Numbered from the stretch's first letter, positions 18,821 through 28,331 are shown. The stretch: DNA of 64,000 nt from Sphingobacterium sp. UT-1RO-CII-1 (GCF_026711005.1 NZ_JAPPVJ010000010.1:56321-120320), one strand, 5' to 3'. Notes: a model not told the origin generated them from the sequence alone. Numbers and translations are program-made.

Positions 18821-19963
18821 ATGGATAGTAAGGTAGCCCGCATTGTTATCGCTCCGAATGCATTTAAGCATGCGCTTTCAGCTACCGAAGCAGCAGAGGC
18901 CATAGCAGAAGGATTTCATTTGAGCAAGCTAGACTGTGCTTGTACGCTTTTTCCTGTAGGTGATGGTGGCACGGGTACCGGTAGTTTGCTTGTTGCATAT
19001 TTCGGAGGGAAAACATTGAGTTTGCAGGTTATGGATCCCTTAGGGAAAGATGTAGAGGCCACCTATGGTCTTATACATAACGAAACAGTCGCAGTTATCG
19101 ATTTGGCAAGTGCATCAGGTATACATCTTCTAGCGGGACGTTCTTTGGATTTATTTAATGCTTCTACCTACGGAACAGGACAAATGTTTATGGATGCACT
19201 AAACCGAGGAGTGCGGAAGTTCGTTGTTGGTGTTGGCGGGACAGCCACAGTCGACGGTGGGGCAGGGCTGCTAAAAGCTTTGGGCGCTCGATTTTTAGAT
19301 AGTGCCGGGCAGGAATTAGAGGCAACACCAGAGGCATTGAAAACGTTAGTTGAAATAGATCTGTTGTCTATTGACTCTCGCTTTTTAGCGAGTGAGGTAC
19401 AGGTTTTGTGTGATGTGGACAATGTGCTTTTCGGCAGGCATGGAGGGCTGCGTATGTTTGCTCCCCAAAAAGGGGCAGCAGATAGTGATCTTGATATACT
19501 CGAGTTTATTTATAAAAACTATTTTAACCTTTTAGCAGGCAAAGATATAGTACATCTTGAAAGGCTGCAAGGAGGAGGTGCAGCGGGAGGGGTGGCTGCA
19601 GCATTATTTGCGTTAGGAAATGCCACGCTTTTAGATGGAGCTAGCCATTTTCTGGAGCTTACGGGCTTTAGGCAGAAATTAGAAACTGCCACGTTTGTAG
19701 TTACAGGAGAGGGGGCTTTTGACGAGCAGACTTTACATGGGAAGGCGCCTTATGCTGTCGCTAAATTGGCAAAAGAGTATAAGCTGCCTGTGCTTGCTCT
19801 AACAGGAAAGCGACCTTTGTCGTTAGAATCTTCATTTACTGACCTCTTTGATGGTATTTTTACGATAGGGGATGGGCCTTGCACGTTGTCAACAGCTTTA
19901 CTTAATACAAAAGATAATTTAATAGAAACAGCTAAGCAGTTGGGGAATATTTGGGGAAAATAA
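18821..19963 (+). CDS. Glycerate kinase (GlxK/GarK family)
   Basis: 380 residues. The start IVIAPNAFKHALSATEAAEAI and the GDGGTGT, GTATVDGGAG and TGEGAFDEQTLHGKAP segments mark the glycerate kinase type-1 family, which phosphorylates D-glycerate to feed glycolysis. The family normally reads PDSFKGS near the N-terminus; here it is PNAFKHAL, a modest deviation. It is directly coupled to the upstream dehydrogenase. Confidence 0.94.
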   Translation: MDSKVARIVIAPNAFKHALSATEAAEAIAEGFHLSKLDCACTLFPVGDGGTGTGSLLVAYFGGKTLSLQVMDPLGKDVEATYGLIHNETVAVIDLASASGIHLLAGRSLDLFNASTYGTGQMFMDALNRGVRKFVVGVGGTATVDGGAGLLKALGARFLDSAGQELEATPEALKTLVEIDLLSIDSRFLASEVQVLCDVDNVLFGRHGGLRMFAPQKGAADSDLDILEFIYKNYFNLLAGKDIVHLERLQGGGAAGGVAAALFALGNATLLDGASHFLELTGFRQKLETATFVVTGEGAFDEQTLHGKAPYAVAKLAKEYKLPVLALTGKRPLSLESSFTDLFDGIFTIGDGPCTLSTALLNTKDNLIETAKQLGNIWGK

Positions 19964-19977
19964 TCCTGTTTTACGCA

Positions 19978-20024
19978 AATGACTTATCTAGTTTTTTCTT
20001 TTATAGGCAACTAGATAAGTCATT
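19978..20024. terminator. Bidirectional terminator between glycerate kinase and the KTSC gene
   Basis: A perfect 16-bp stem (AATGACTTATCTAGTT / AACTAGATAAGTCATT) with an AT-rich loop and T runs on both sides. It serves the two convergent genes. Confidence 0.9.
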
Positions 20025-20028
20025 TTTT

Positions 20029-20481
20029 TTATTGTGGTGCTTCTGTTGTCTTTAAAACATTACGGTAAGGGTAACTATAGAAAATATGTCGTCTAGCAAA
20101 ACGACCGATAGAATCGGCATTGATAAATTTAATATATTCATTTTTTGTTACTCCGAAATACTCATATTTACTGCCATCCTGAAACGTGATTTCAAGCACA
20201 TGTGATTTCCAGTCGTAATCTGTAATAGCAGAGTTTGCAATCGACTCTTGATAAATCGGCAATTGTTGCTCTATTGTTTCGGGGCAAATACTGATTAAGA
20301 AGTGGTAAGCTTCAATGATTTTCGTGCTTTTTTCTTCGGCCTCGATTCTACCTTCTTCATCATTTACAAACTTGTCAGGGTGACATTCTTTCATGATGTT
20401 ACGGTAGCTTGATTTTAACGTTTTGAGGTCAGCCGTTTTGTCTACGTTTAAAAGCTTCCTATAATCTGTGATTTTTTTCAT
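20029..20481 (-). CDS. J-domain plus KTSC-domain protein
   Basis: 150 residues joining two small domains. The N-terminal part (about 3-75) is a DnaJ-type J-domain with the HPD tripeptide intact (ECHPDKF). The C-terminal part (about 90-145) is a KTSC domain (WKSHVLEITFQDGSKYEYFGV). J-domains recruit and activate DnaK. KTSC is a small RNA-associated-type domain of unclear role. A -7 box ends 6 bp before the ATG, so the mRNA may be leaderless. Confidence 0.9.
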   Translation of the reverse strand: MKKITDYRKLLNVDKTADLKTLKSSYRNIMKECHPDKFVNDEEGRIEAEEKSTKIIEAYHFLISICPETIEQQLPIYQESIANSAITDYDWKSHVLEITFQDGSKYEYFGVTKNEYIKFINADSIGRFARRHIFYSYPYRNVLKTTEAPQ

Positions 20482-20486
20482 TGCTG

Positions 20487-20494
20487 CAAAGGTA
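20487..20494 (-). promoter_or_regulatory. -7 box of the J/KTSC gene
   Basis: TACCTTTG on the minus strand, 5 nt before the ATG triplet. Transcription would start at or next to the start codon. Confidence 0.55.
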
Positions 20495-20623
20495 TGTTTT
20501 TTCCTATAAATGATTATAATGCAGTGTATTTAATTTTTGGAGCCCACGGCTTAAAATGAGTTTCTCTTTCTTGGTCTGTCTTACTAAAACAGTTATCCTT
20601 TTTAGGATACCATTTATTCTTTC

Positions 20624-20631
20624 TATTTTTG
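20624..20631 (+). promoter_or_regulatory. -7 box of metA
   Basis: TATTTTTG fits TAnnTTTG and lies 31 bp before the ATG, giving a short leader. No SAM-responsive riboswitch is evident in the 180-bp gap. Confidence 0.5.
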
Positions 20632-20662
20632 CGATTTAATACACTACAACCGAGAACAGAAT

Positions 20663-21607
20663 ATGCCAGTCAAAATACCAGATAATTTGCCAGCTATTGA
20701 GCTGCTTAAGAAAGAGAATATTTTTGTGATGAGTGATTTGCGTGCAAATGCACAGGATATTCGACCGATGCGTATGTTGATTTTAAATTTAATGCCCATC
20801 AAAATATCCACGGAAACTGACTTTGTACGTCTTTTATCTAATAATCCATTGCAGGTAGAGGTTGAGTTTCTTCGTTTAGAAACGCATGTGTCTAAAAATA
20901 CTCCGGAAGAACATTTGGAACTTTTTTATAAAGGGTTTGGTGATATAAAGGAAAACTATTATGACGGCATGATTATTACGGGGGCTCCGGTTGAAATGCT
21001 GCGTTTCAAAGAAGTTACCTACTGGGATGAATTAACTACCATCATGGACTGGGCAAGAAAGCATGTTACATCAACACTTTACATCTGTTGGGCCTCGCAA
21101 GCAGCTTTGTATCATTTTTATGGAGTAGAGAAAGATGCCTTGGATAATAAGCTTTTCGGTGTTTTTAAACATACAGCAGCAGATAAGATGCATCCTTTGT
21201 TTAGAGGGTTTGATGATGAGTTTTATATTCCTCACAGTAGACATACAACCATTAAAAAAGAGAATTTAAAAGCGATTGACGGAGTCGATATTTTATCGGA
21301 ATCTGCAGACGCTGGTGTTGCGATAATTTCTTCCCGTGGTGGCAGAGAGTTTTACTTAACAGGTCATTCTGAATATGCTCCGCTTACTTTGGATGAAGAA
21401 TACAAAAGGGATTTAGAAAAAGGACAGGAAATAGCCGTGCCCGATAATTACTATGTAGATGACAATCCTTCCAACCCACCTTTAGTGCGCTGGACGGGAC
21501 ATGCTAATCTGTTGTTTAATAATTGGCTTAACTATTTTGTATACCAAGAAACCCCTTATGATCTGAAAGATGTAGAGCATTTGGGCGACATCAAGAATTA
21601 TAGTTAG
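20663..21607 (+). CDS. metA: Homoserine O-acyltransferase MetA (predicted acetyl-CoA type)
   Basis: 314 residues, the first committed enzyme of methionine synthesis. The catalytic Cys is residue 142 (ICWASQAALYHFYG), and the His/Glu pair is 235/237 (TGHSEYAP). Residue 111 is Glu (GAPVEMLRF). In characterised MetA enzymes Glu at this place goes with acetyl-CoA, while Gly goes with succinyl-CoA. The usual annotation 'homoserine O-succinyltransferase' is therefore probably wrong for this protein, and O-acetylhomoserine is the likely product. It is a single-gene unit ending in a clear hairpin. Confidence 0.96.
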   Translation: MPVKIPDNLPAIELLKKENIFVMSDLRANAQDIRPMRMLILNLMPIKISTETDFVRLLSNNPLQVEVEFLRLETHVSKNTPEEHLELFYKGFGDIKENYYDGMIITGAPVEMLRFKEVTYWDELTTIMDWARKHVTSTLYICWASQAALYHFYGVEKDALDNKLFGVFKHTAADKMHPLFRGFDDEFYIPHSRHTTIKKENLKAIDGVDILSESADAGVAIISSRGGREFYLTGHSEYAPLTLDEEYKRDLEKGQEIAVPDNYYVDDNPSNPPLVRWTGHANLLFNNWLNYFVYQETPYDLKDVEHLGDIKNYS

Positions 21608-21637
21608 AAAATCATTTATATAATTTTGTGTAAAAGT

Positions 21638-21668
21638 ATAGCCTGCATCTAAAAAGATTGCAGGCTAT
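21638..21668 (+). terminator. Hairpin after metA
   Basis: A perfect 10-bp stem (ATAGCCTGCA / TGCAGGCTAT) with an 11-nt A-rich loop, followed by an AT-rich stretch. Confidence 0.65.
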
Positions 21669-21708
21669 TATATTATATAAGCAGGAGGTTATCTACTGTT
21701 TTAATCCC

Positions 21709-22401
21709 CTATAATCTTATTGCTGGATATACTTCATATATATGTTTATTGAGCGGGAATAAAAAAATCAATAAAAATAAACCTGTTATACCTGCTTCTA
21801 GTATTTCTGCATTTTTACCTGACGGTATCAGGCTAATGGATATAAATAATAGTAAACAAGCAATGATTTGGTAATTACGGGCTATAGGTATACCAATGTG
21901 GTCGCAAAACTGTTTTACTTTTTCTTTTTTACGGTATAGAAAGGGTAGTATTAAGAGATAAAAACCAATCGAGACAACCATTAGTTGGGAGAAGATCAAT
22001 TTATTTATTTTAGTGCTACCCACCACCATATTATGAAGATTGGTTTCTCCCTGTGCATTGTGTTTTTGAAAAAACTCAGAGCTTTCTACATTAAATATTC
22101 GTTGACCCCAACTGATTTCTTCGCCTGCTATAAAAACAGAGAAAATGGCGATGAGTGCTAATGTCGCTATAAAAGATCTATTCTTTGTGTTTTTCAGTTT
22201 GATTGCGCGGACGATGGCGTAAAGAGCTGCAATCAGTAGTGGGACTAATGTCCAGTTCTCTACGAATCCATCTTCTACCGCATATACGTTTTCGAACCAG
22301 TCAACATCGATCAATGCGATCACTACAGCGCTGCCAACAAGTGTACCCGTGAATACGAGTACGAGAATCTCTATAACTGTTAAATGAAGGATTTTGAACA
22401 T
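21709..22401 (-). CDS. Integral membrane protein with EEISWGQRIF motif
   Basis: About 230 residues with five or six predicted membrane segments. The conserved loop GEEISWGQRIFNVESSEFF followed by NAQGETNLHN marks a widespread family of uncharacterised bacterial membrane proteins. The frame opens at 22431, but a TACATTTG box (22406-22413, minus strand) ends 4 bp before the ATG at 22401. That makes MFKILHLTV the likely start, on a nearly leaderless mRNA. Function is unknown. Confidence 0.82.
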   Translation of the reverse strand: MFKILHLTVIEILVLVFTGTLVGSAVVIALIDVDWFENVYAVEDGFVENWTLVPLLIAALYAIVRAIKLKNTKNRSFIATLALIAIFSVFIAGEEISWGQRIFNVESSEFFQKHNAQGETNLHNMVVGSTKINKLIFSQLMVVSIGFYLLILPFLYRKKEKVKQFCDHIGIPIARNYQIIACLLLFISISLIPSGKNAEILEAGITGLFLLIFLFPLNKHIYEVYPAIRL

Positions 22402-22405
22402 ACAA

Positions 22406-22413
22406 CAAATGTA
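22406..22413 (-). promoter_or_regulatory. -7 box that sets the start of the membrane protein gene
   Basis: TACATTTG on the minus strand lies inside the longer open frame and directly before the ATG at 22401, excluding the upstream start. Confidence 0.5.
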
Positions 22414-22580
22414 GGTCAATTTCCTATTCAAAATATTGACTATTGTAATAAGATGGTCAGAAAAACTATTTTATTTATCTGTTTTTAAACTTTTGTGATG
22501 TAGTTAATATCTTTATCCGAATACCCTGAATTTTATTTTTTTTTGCTTTAAAAAGATAGTGAGAACTATGATGCCCCCTT

Positions 22581-24659
22581 TTATTTGTTTTTAACATCCT
22601 GATTTTTTGCTGCCAGATATTTATATATTTCTATCTGTGAGCGATGAGGTGGATGATCATTCGTGACATAATTATTACTCAGCTCGTTGTTCAGTTGTCG
22701 TGCTTTTATGTTGTCTTTTAATTGTAGAGCCAACATGTCTATCAGTTCATTTTTAATCTTTTTGTTCGTGATTCGAACAGCCGCTTCGACCCGATGATCT
22801 AGGTTTCTAGTCATCCAATCTGCCGAAGATATGTATACAAACTGTTTGCCTGAGGCATAAAAATACATTACACGAGCATGCTCCAAATATTCGTCTACAA
22901 TGCTTATTGCATTAATAGGTGTTTTAAATTTCTTTTGATTGGTCGCGCAGTATATTCCTCTAACTATGAGCTCGATTATAACACCTGCTTCGGCAGCTTC
23001 ATATAGTTTTTTTATAAGAATCTTGTCGCTTAAAGAGTTCACTTTAACCACCATGTGTGCTTTCTTTCCGGCTAGCGCTTCTTTTATTTCATGGTCAATA
23101 TGATTGATGATTGCTGTGCGCATATCTGTGGGGCAGACGATTAATGTTCTGCAAGGCAGTAAATCCTGGTAAATATCTGGTTTTACTTTTTTTAGTGCTG
23201 AAAAAATTTTATTAATATCGGCCATTGTAGAACGGTTGCTGGTCATTAAGCAATAATCGCCATATATTTTTGCTGTTTTTTCATTGATATTGCCTGTACT
23301 CACAAAACCATATTGTACTGTGGTGTTTTGTACTCTTTTTTTAATTATACAGAGCTTTGCATGTACTTTTTTATGGGGTATGCCCAGTAAAACTTTAATA
23401 CCTTCTACTTCAAATATATCTTTCCATTCCAAATTGTTCTCTTCATCAAAACGGGCACGAAGTTCGAGCATAACCACCACTTCTTTTCCGTTTCTAGCTG
23501 CATTGACCAATGCATTTGCAATTTTAGAGTTTTTAGCCATTCGGTATACCGTAATGTGTATAGAGCGCACATGTGGGTCTATGGCTGCTTCGCGCAGCAT
23601 GTCAATAACAGGGTGGAAATTATGGTAAGGGAAAGATAATAGAACATCCTTAGTCATTAATACATCACTGATACGTTGTTTGCCGTCAAAATCCGGATGG
23701 TCGAAAGGAGTTCTATCTTTTGATTGGGCTTTGGTTTTAAACACCTTAGGGAAGTCCATGAAATGTTTAAAATTGTGTATTTTTTGCCCTGGGATAATAC
23801 TGTCTTTTTTAGAAAGATTAAGTTTACGTACAATAAATTCCAGTAGGTTTGGATCCATCTCTTTGTCAAATACAAATCGGGTAGGTTTACCTTTCCGGCG
23901 GTTCTTTACTCCTTTTTCTATTTTTTCTACTAAAGTCGTATTGATATCATTGTCGATATCAAATTCAGCATCTTTAGTTACTTTAAAAGAATTGGCTTTA
24001 AAGCTGTCGAATCCGAAATAAGAAAAAATATAGGGCAGATTTAATTTAATGACATCTTCTAGCAATATAACATGTTTTTCGCTTTTCGGAGAAGGCAGTA
24101 TAATGAATCTTCCGTTACTTCCAGTCGGTACTTCAATGGCGGCTAGTTTAGTCTCATATTCCCAATCTGCTTTACGCATTGCTATGCCCAGATATAGGCT
24201 TTTGTCCCTCAGATACGGCATTGGGCGTGATTCGTCCAGCATCAGTGGGATAACATTCGACTCTACTTCTTCTGCATAGTATTCTTTTACAAATTGCTGT
24301 TGTTTTTCATCCAGCTGGTGCGCAGCTTTGATAAATACCTTTTCTTTGGCCATCTCTTTTTGTATGTCCAGCCATGCTTTATCAAATCTTTGTTGTTGCT
24401 TTATAACACGTTTATTTAGTTCTTCTAATATAGCTTGTGGGGTGTCATAGAATATTTCTTTAGCATCTTTTTCGCTATACAGCATAGCACGTTTTAAACC
24501 AGCGACACGCACGCGAAAAAACTCATCCAAGTTGTTGGAAAAAATCCCCAAAAACTTGATACGTTCTGCTAATGGTACAGTAATGTCCTCTGCTTCTTGT
24601 AATACTCTGCCATTGAAGCTTAACCAGCTGATATCTCGAGGAATATATTTTTTGATCAT
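22581..24659 (-). CDS. ppk1: Polyphosphate kinase 1
   Basis: 692 residues, making polyphosphate from ATP at the membrane. The N-terminal domain (YIPRDISWLSFNGRVLQEA, LGIFSNNLDEFFRVRVAGL) and the two PLD-like C-terminal domains are all present. The phosphoacceptor His lies in the KVHAKLCIIKK region, and the second domain shows the TGNINEKTAKIYGDYCLMT stretch. Length is normal for the family. No exopolyphosphatase (ppx) lies next to it. Confidence 0.95.
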   Translation of the reverse strand: MIKKYIPRDISWLSFNGRVLQEAEDITVPLAERIKFLGIFSNNLDEFFRVRVAGLKRAMLYSEKDAKEIFYDTPQAILEELNKRVIKQQQRFDKAWLDIQKEMAKEKVFIKAAHQLDEKQQQFVKEYYAEEVESNVIPLMLDESRPMPYLRDKSLYLGIAMRKADWEYETKLAAIEVPTGSNGRFIILPSPKSEKHVILLEDVIKLNLPYIFSYFGFDSFKANSFKVTKDAEFDIDNDINTTLVEKIEKGVKNRRKGKPTRFVFDKEMDPNLLEFIVRKLNLSKKDSIIPGQKIHNFKHFMDFPKVFKTKAQSKDRTPFDHPDFDGKQRISDVLMTKDVLLSFPYHNFHPVIDMLREAAIDPHVRSIHITVYRMAKNSKIANALVNAARNGKEVVVMLELRARFDEENNLEWKDIFEVEGIKVLLGIPHKKVHAKLCIIKKRVQNTTVQYGFVSTGNINEKTAKIYGDYCLMTSNRSTMADINKIFSALKKVKPDIYQDLLPCRTLIVCPTDMRTAIINHIDHEIKEALAGKKAHMVVKVNSLSDKILIKKLYEAAEAGVIIELIVRGIYCATNQKKFKTPINAISIVDEYLEHARVMYFYASGKQFVYISSADWMTRNLDHRVEAAVRITNKKIKNELIDMLALQLKDNIKARQLNNELSNNYVTNDHPPHRSQIEIYKYLAAKNQDVKNK

Positions 24660-24810
24660 ATGTTGAATTCAAGGATCTTGCCTTGTTGTAAATTTAGCTT
24701 TAATATGTGTTTTAAATGTAAGGTAAATGTTAAATAGATGTTAACTATTTTTTAAGCGTTCGTTTTGTCTAAATTTTAAGGCAATGCCAAAGGCTGTACA
24801 TACAATTTAG

Positions 24811-24818
24811 TACCTTTG
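24811..24818 (+). promoter_or_regulatory. -7 box of mnmE
   Basis: TACCTTTG ends 4 bp before the ATG at 24823. If used, the transcript would begin at the start codon (leaderless). Confidence 0.5.
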
Positions 24819-24822
24819 CGCT

Positions 24823-26199
24823 ATGTCGGCAGAAATAATCGCTCAGGATACAATTGTTGCATTGGCCACCTCACCCGGAGCCAATGGTGCTATAGCTGTG
24901 ATACGTCTTTCGGGAGAGAAGGCTATACAGATTGTGAATAAGGTTTTTAAAGGTAAAGATTTGCTTCTTCAGCCCTCGCATACGATTCATTTCGGAACTA
25001 TCCGTGATGGAGAGGAGGTTATCGATGAGGTATTGGTTTCTTTGTTTGTGGGGCCCAATTCGTATACAAAAGAACATGTCGTGGAAATTTCTACGCACAA
25101 CTCTAAGTATATCATAGAACGTGTAATCGGTTTGTTAATGAAGCAAGGGGCAAGAGCTGCGCGTGCAGGAGAATTTACGCTTCGGGCATTTTTGAATGGT
25201 GGTTTAGATTTGTCCCAAGCCGAGGCTGTAGCCGATCTTATTGCATCTAACTCTGCCGCTTCTCATCAGGTTGCTATGCAGCAGATGCGTGGTGGTTTTT
25301 CAAACCAGCTGAAACAATTGCGTGAAGATCTAGTGCATTTTGCATCCTTAATTGAATTGGAGCTTGATTTTGCCGAGGAGGATGTAGAGTTTGCAAATAG
25401 AGATCAGTTGAAGTCTTTAGTGAAAAATATTCACCAGGTAATTCGTAAGCTTATTGATTCTTTCGAGCAAGGAAATGTTTTAAAGAATGGTGTTCCGGTG
25501 GTTATAGCTGGTAAGCCTAATGTGGGTAAATCGACGCTTTTAAATGCGCTGCTGAATGAAGAGCGGGCCATTGTGTCTGATATTGCTGGAACCACACGGG
25601 ATACTATAGAGGATGAAATTAATATAAATGGCATTACTTTTCGATTTATCGATACGGCCGGCATCCGTGAGACAGTCGATGTCATCGAAGCGAAGGGGGT
25701 AGAACGCACGCGTGAGAAAATGAAACAAGCGCGTTTGATAATTTATTTATTTGACCCTTTGCAGGATCAGATTGAAGAGGTTCAAGAACAGATAAAAGAA
25801 GTTGATGAACTCGGAATACCTTATGTAACGCTTATCAATAAGGCTGATCTTTTGACCGTAGAGCAGAAGAAAACTTATCAAATTTTAAGCCCGCTCTATA
25901 TATCGGCTAAGGAAAAAGAAGGGATAGATGAATTAAAAGAAGAGCTTTTAAACCAAGTAAACCTTTCTAAAATCAATACCGACGACGTGATGGTAACCAA
26001 TATAAGGCACGTAGAAGCTCTGCAGCTTACTTTAGAATCATTAGATCGGGTGCTTTATGGCATTGATAATCCTGTGACTTCTGATTTTTTAGCGATGGAT
26101 ATTCGTCAATCGCTATATCATTTAGGTGAAATAACCGGAACGGTAACAACGGATGATTTATTGGAAAATATTTTCTCTAAGTTCTGTATCGGGAAATAA
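24823..26199 (+). CDS. mnmE: tRNA modification GTPase MnmE
   Basis: 458 residues; with MnmG it makes 5-carboxymethylaminomethyluridine at tRNA position 34. The N-terminal tetrahydrofolate-binding domain (DTIVALATSPGANGAIAVIR) is followed by a helical domain with an inserted G domain: GKPNVGKST (G1), GTTRD (G2), DTAG (G3), NKAD (G4). The C-terminal FCIGK carries the catalytic Cys. The family often reads GEFT and ATPxGxGAI; here it is SPGANGAI. Single-gene unit. Confidence 0.97.
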   Translation: MSAEIIAQDTIVALATSPGANGAIAVIRLSGEKAIQIVNKVFKGKDLLLQPSHTIHFGTIRDGEEVIDEVLVSLFVGPNSYTKEHVVEISTHNSKYIIERVIGLLMKQGARAARAGEFTLRAFLNGGLDLSQAEAVADLIASNSAASHQVAMQQMRGGFSNQLKQLREDLVHFASLIELELDFAEEDVEFANRDQLKSLVKNIHQVIRKLIDSFEQGNVLKNGVPVVIAGKPNVGKSTLLNALLNEERAIVSDIAGTTRDTIEDEININGITFRFIDTAGIRETVDVIEAKGVERTREKMKQARLIIYLFDPLQDQIEEVQEQIKEVDELGIPYVTLINKADLLTVEQKKTYQILSPLYISAKEKEGIDELKEELLNQVNLSKINTDDVMVTNIRHVEALQLTLESLDRVLYGIDNPVTSDFLAMDIRQSLYHLGEITGTVTTDDLLENIFSKFCIGK

Positions 26200-26224
26200 G
26201 ACTAACGTATCGTTAAGTTATTTG

Positions 26225-26253
26225 AGAGACTGCCTGTATAAGCAGTCTCTTTT
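26225..26253 (+). terminator. Terminator of mnmE
   Basis: A 9-bp stem (AGAGACTGC / GCAGTCTCT) with an 8-nt loop, followed by TTT and a T-rich run. Confidence 0.8.
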
Positions 26254-26382
26254 GTGTTTAAAGCAAAAAACTGACAAAAAGAAGCTTAAGACTGTCAACC
26301 TGTCCTATAGTGTTGCTTTGGAATATACATTGATAAGCCTATTAATGGTTACAAATCGTAAATAATAAATACAAAATATAAT

Positions 26383-28272
26383 ATGGAAGAAAAAGGTACT
26401 ATTTCGATTCACACGGAGAATATCTTCCCGGTGATAAAAAAGTTCTTATACTCGGATAACGAGATCTTTTTGCGTGAGTTGGTTTCTAACGCTGTGGATG
26501 CTTCCCAGAAGATTAAGCGCTTGTCCTCTTTAGGGCAGTTTCAGGGAGAAGTTGGGGACGTGACAGTTGATGTTAAGCTTGATGAAGCGGCTAAAACGAT
26601 TACAATTTCTGATCGTGGTATAGGTATGACTGCCGAAGAAATTAAAAAATATATCAATCAGGTTGCTTTTTCAGGAGCTACTGAATTTATGGAGAAGTTT
26701 AAAGAAGCTAACGATGCAAACGAGATTATCGGGCGTTTTGGTTTAGGCTTCTACTCTGCATTTATGGTAGCAGATCGTGTAGAGATTGATTCTTTGTCTT
26801 ACCAAGATGGAGCAGTTTCAGCGCACTGGACTTGTGATGGTAGTACATCTTACGAAATTTCAGCAGGCACACGTACAGATCGTGGTACGGATGTTATTTT
26901 ACATATTAATGAGGAGTCTGCCGAGTTTTTAAGCCAAAACAGAATTAGCGAAATATTAAATAAATATGCACGCTTTTTGCCTGTTCCTGTTCGTTTCGGG
27001 ACAAAAACAGAGTCTCAGCCCGACGGCGAAGACGAAGAAGGCAAACCAAAATACACGTCGGTAGAGGTTGATAATATTATCAACAATACGAACCCAGCTT
27101 GGACGAAAGCACCTGCTGATCTGACAGATGAAGATTACTTAGCTTTCTATCGTGAGCTGTATCCGTATTCTATGGATGAGCCTTTATTCTGGATTCACTT
27201 AAACGTCGATTATCCGTTCAACTTAACAGGGATTTTATACTTCCCGAAAGTGAAAAATGAGATGGATATACAGCGTAACAAAATACAGTTGTACTCCCGT
27301 CAGGTTTTCATTACAGAAGAAGTTAAGGACATTGTTCCTGAGTTTTTAATGCTTTTACAAGGTGTGATTGACTCGCCAGACATTCCACTGAACGTGTCTC
27401 GTTCGTTCTTACAGGCAGATAGTAATGTTAAAAAGATCAATAACTACATTACCCGTAAGGTAGCTGATAAGTTGAACGAAATCTTTAAACAGGATCGTAA
27501 GAACTTTGAAGAAAAATGGAATGACATCAGCTTGTTTATCAAATATGGTATGTTGAGCGATGAGAAGTTTGCAGAGAAAGCAAATGACTTCTGCTTAATT
27601 GAAAATACGGCTAAGGAAAGCTATACACTGAAAGAATATTACGAAAAAGTAAAAGATATTCAGGTCGATAAAGATGGTAATATCATCTACTTATACAGTA
27701 GTGACGTAGCGCAGCAGGATAGCTTTATTGCATCAGCAAAAGCAAAAGGCTATGATGTGCTTGTCTTGGATGGTCAGCTTGATACACACTTTGTAGGTTA
27801 TCTGGAGCAAAAAGGCGGCGAGAAAATCCAAGCCAAGCGTGTTGATGCCGACACGATTGATAAACTTATTCAGAAAGACGAAAAGGTGGAGCTAGTGCTA
27901 TCTGAAGAGGAAAGCAAGCAAGCTTCTTCTATTTTTGAGAAAGCGATATCAAGAGCGGATATGAAAGTTGAAATCGAAGCGCTTGCGACAGATGAACTTC
28001 CTGTTTCTGTTACGATGGATGAGTTTATGCGTCGTATGAAAGATATGGCAAAAACCGGTGGCGGTGGCATGGGCTTCTACGGCACGATACCAGACAGCTA
28101 TAAAGTAACAGTTAATGGTAATCACCCATTGGTGAAACGTATCTTGGAAAGCACAGAACAAGAAGGAGAACAATTGGCTAAACAGGCTTTTGATTTAGCT
28201 TTATTATCGCGTGGTTTATTGACAGGCGCAGACCTTACTTCTTTTGTAAAGCGTAGTGTGGAGTTGATTTAA
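26383..28272 (+). CDS. htpG: Molecular chaperone HtpG (Hsp90)
   Basis: 629 residues, an ATP-dependent homodimeric chaperone. The GHKL ATP site is complete: ELVSNAVDASQKI (catalytic Glu and Asn), SDRGIGM and IIGRFGLGFYSAFM. The middle domain carries IPLNVSRSFLQAD with the Arg that contacts ATP. Compared with E. coli HtpG, the charged linker (QPDGEDEEGKPKYTSVEVD) is short. Single-gene unit ending in a terminator. Confidence 0.97.
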   Translation: MEEKGTISIHTENIFPVIKKFLYSDNEIFLRELVSNAVDASQKIKRLSSLGQFQGEVGDVTVDVKLDEAAKTITISDRGIGMTAEEIKKYINQVAFSGATEFMEKFKEANDANEIIGRFGLGFYSAFMVADRVEIDSLSYQDGAVSAHWTCDGSTSYEISAGTRTDRGTDVILHINEESAEFLSQNRISEILNKYARFLPVPVRFGTKTESQPDGEDEEGKPKYTSVEVDNIINNTNPAWTKAPADLTDEDYLAFYRELYPYSMDEPLFWIHLNVDYPFNLTGILYFPKVKNEMDIQRNKIQLYSRQVFITEEVKDIVPEFLMLLQGVIDSPDIPLNVSRSFLQADSNVKKINNYITRKVADKLNEIFKQDRKNFEEKWNDISLFIKYGMLSDEKFAEKANDFCLIENTAKESYTLKEYYEKVKDIQVDKDGNIIYLYSSDVAQQDSFIASAKAKGYDVLVLDGQLDTHFVGYLEQKGGEKIQAKRVDADTIDKLIQKDEKVELVLSEEESKQASSIFEKAISRADMKVEIEALATDELPVSVTMDEFMRRMKDMAKTGGGGMGFYGTIPDSYKVTVNGNHPLVKRILESTEQEGEQLAKQAFDLALLSRGLLTGADLTSFVKRSVELI

Positions 28273-28295
28273 GAAAAACCCTATATAACTTTAAG

Positions 28296-28331
28296 AGGCT
28301 GTCACTTTTTCTAAAGGGCAGCCTTTTTTTT
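28296..28331 (+). terminator. Terminator of htpG
   Basis: A stem AGGCTG / CAGCCT followed by a run of eight T. The rest of the 368-bp gap to the tRNA holds only an unsupported 49-codon minus-strand frame (28333-28482) and the tRNA promoter. Confidence 0.8.

Noticed and set aside
20482..20662. SAM riboswitch upstream of metA
   Set aside because: No recognisable SAM-I, SAM-II or SAM/SAH core in the 180-bp gap, and the mapped -7 box leaves a leader of only about 27 nt.
26153..26365. 70-codon plus-strand frame after mnmE
   Set aside because: Begins inside mnmE in another frame and runs through its terminator. A shadow.
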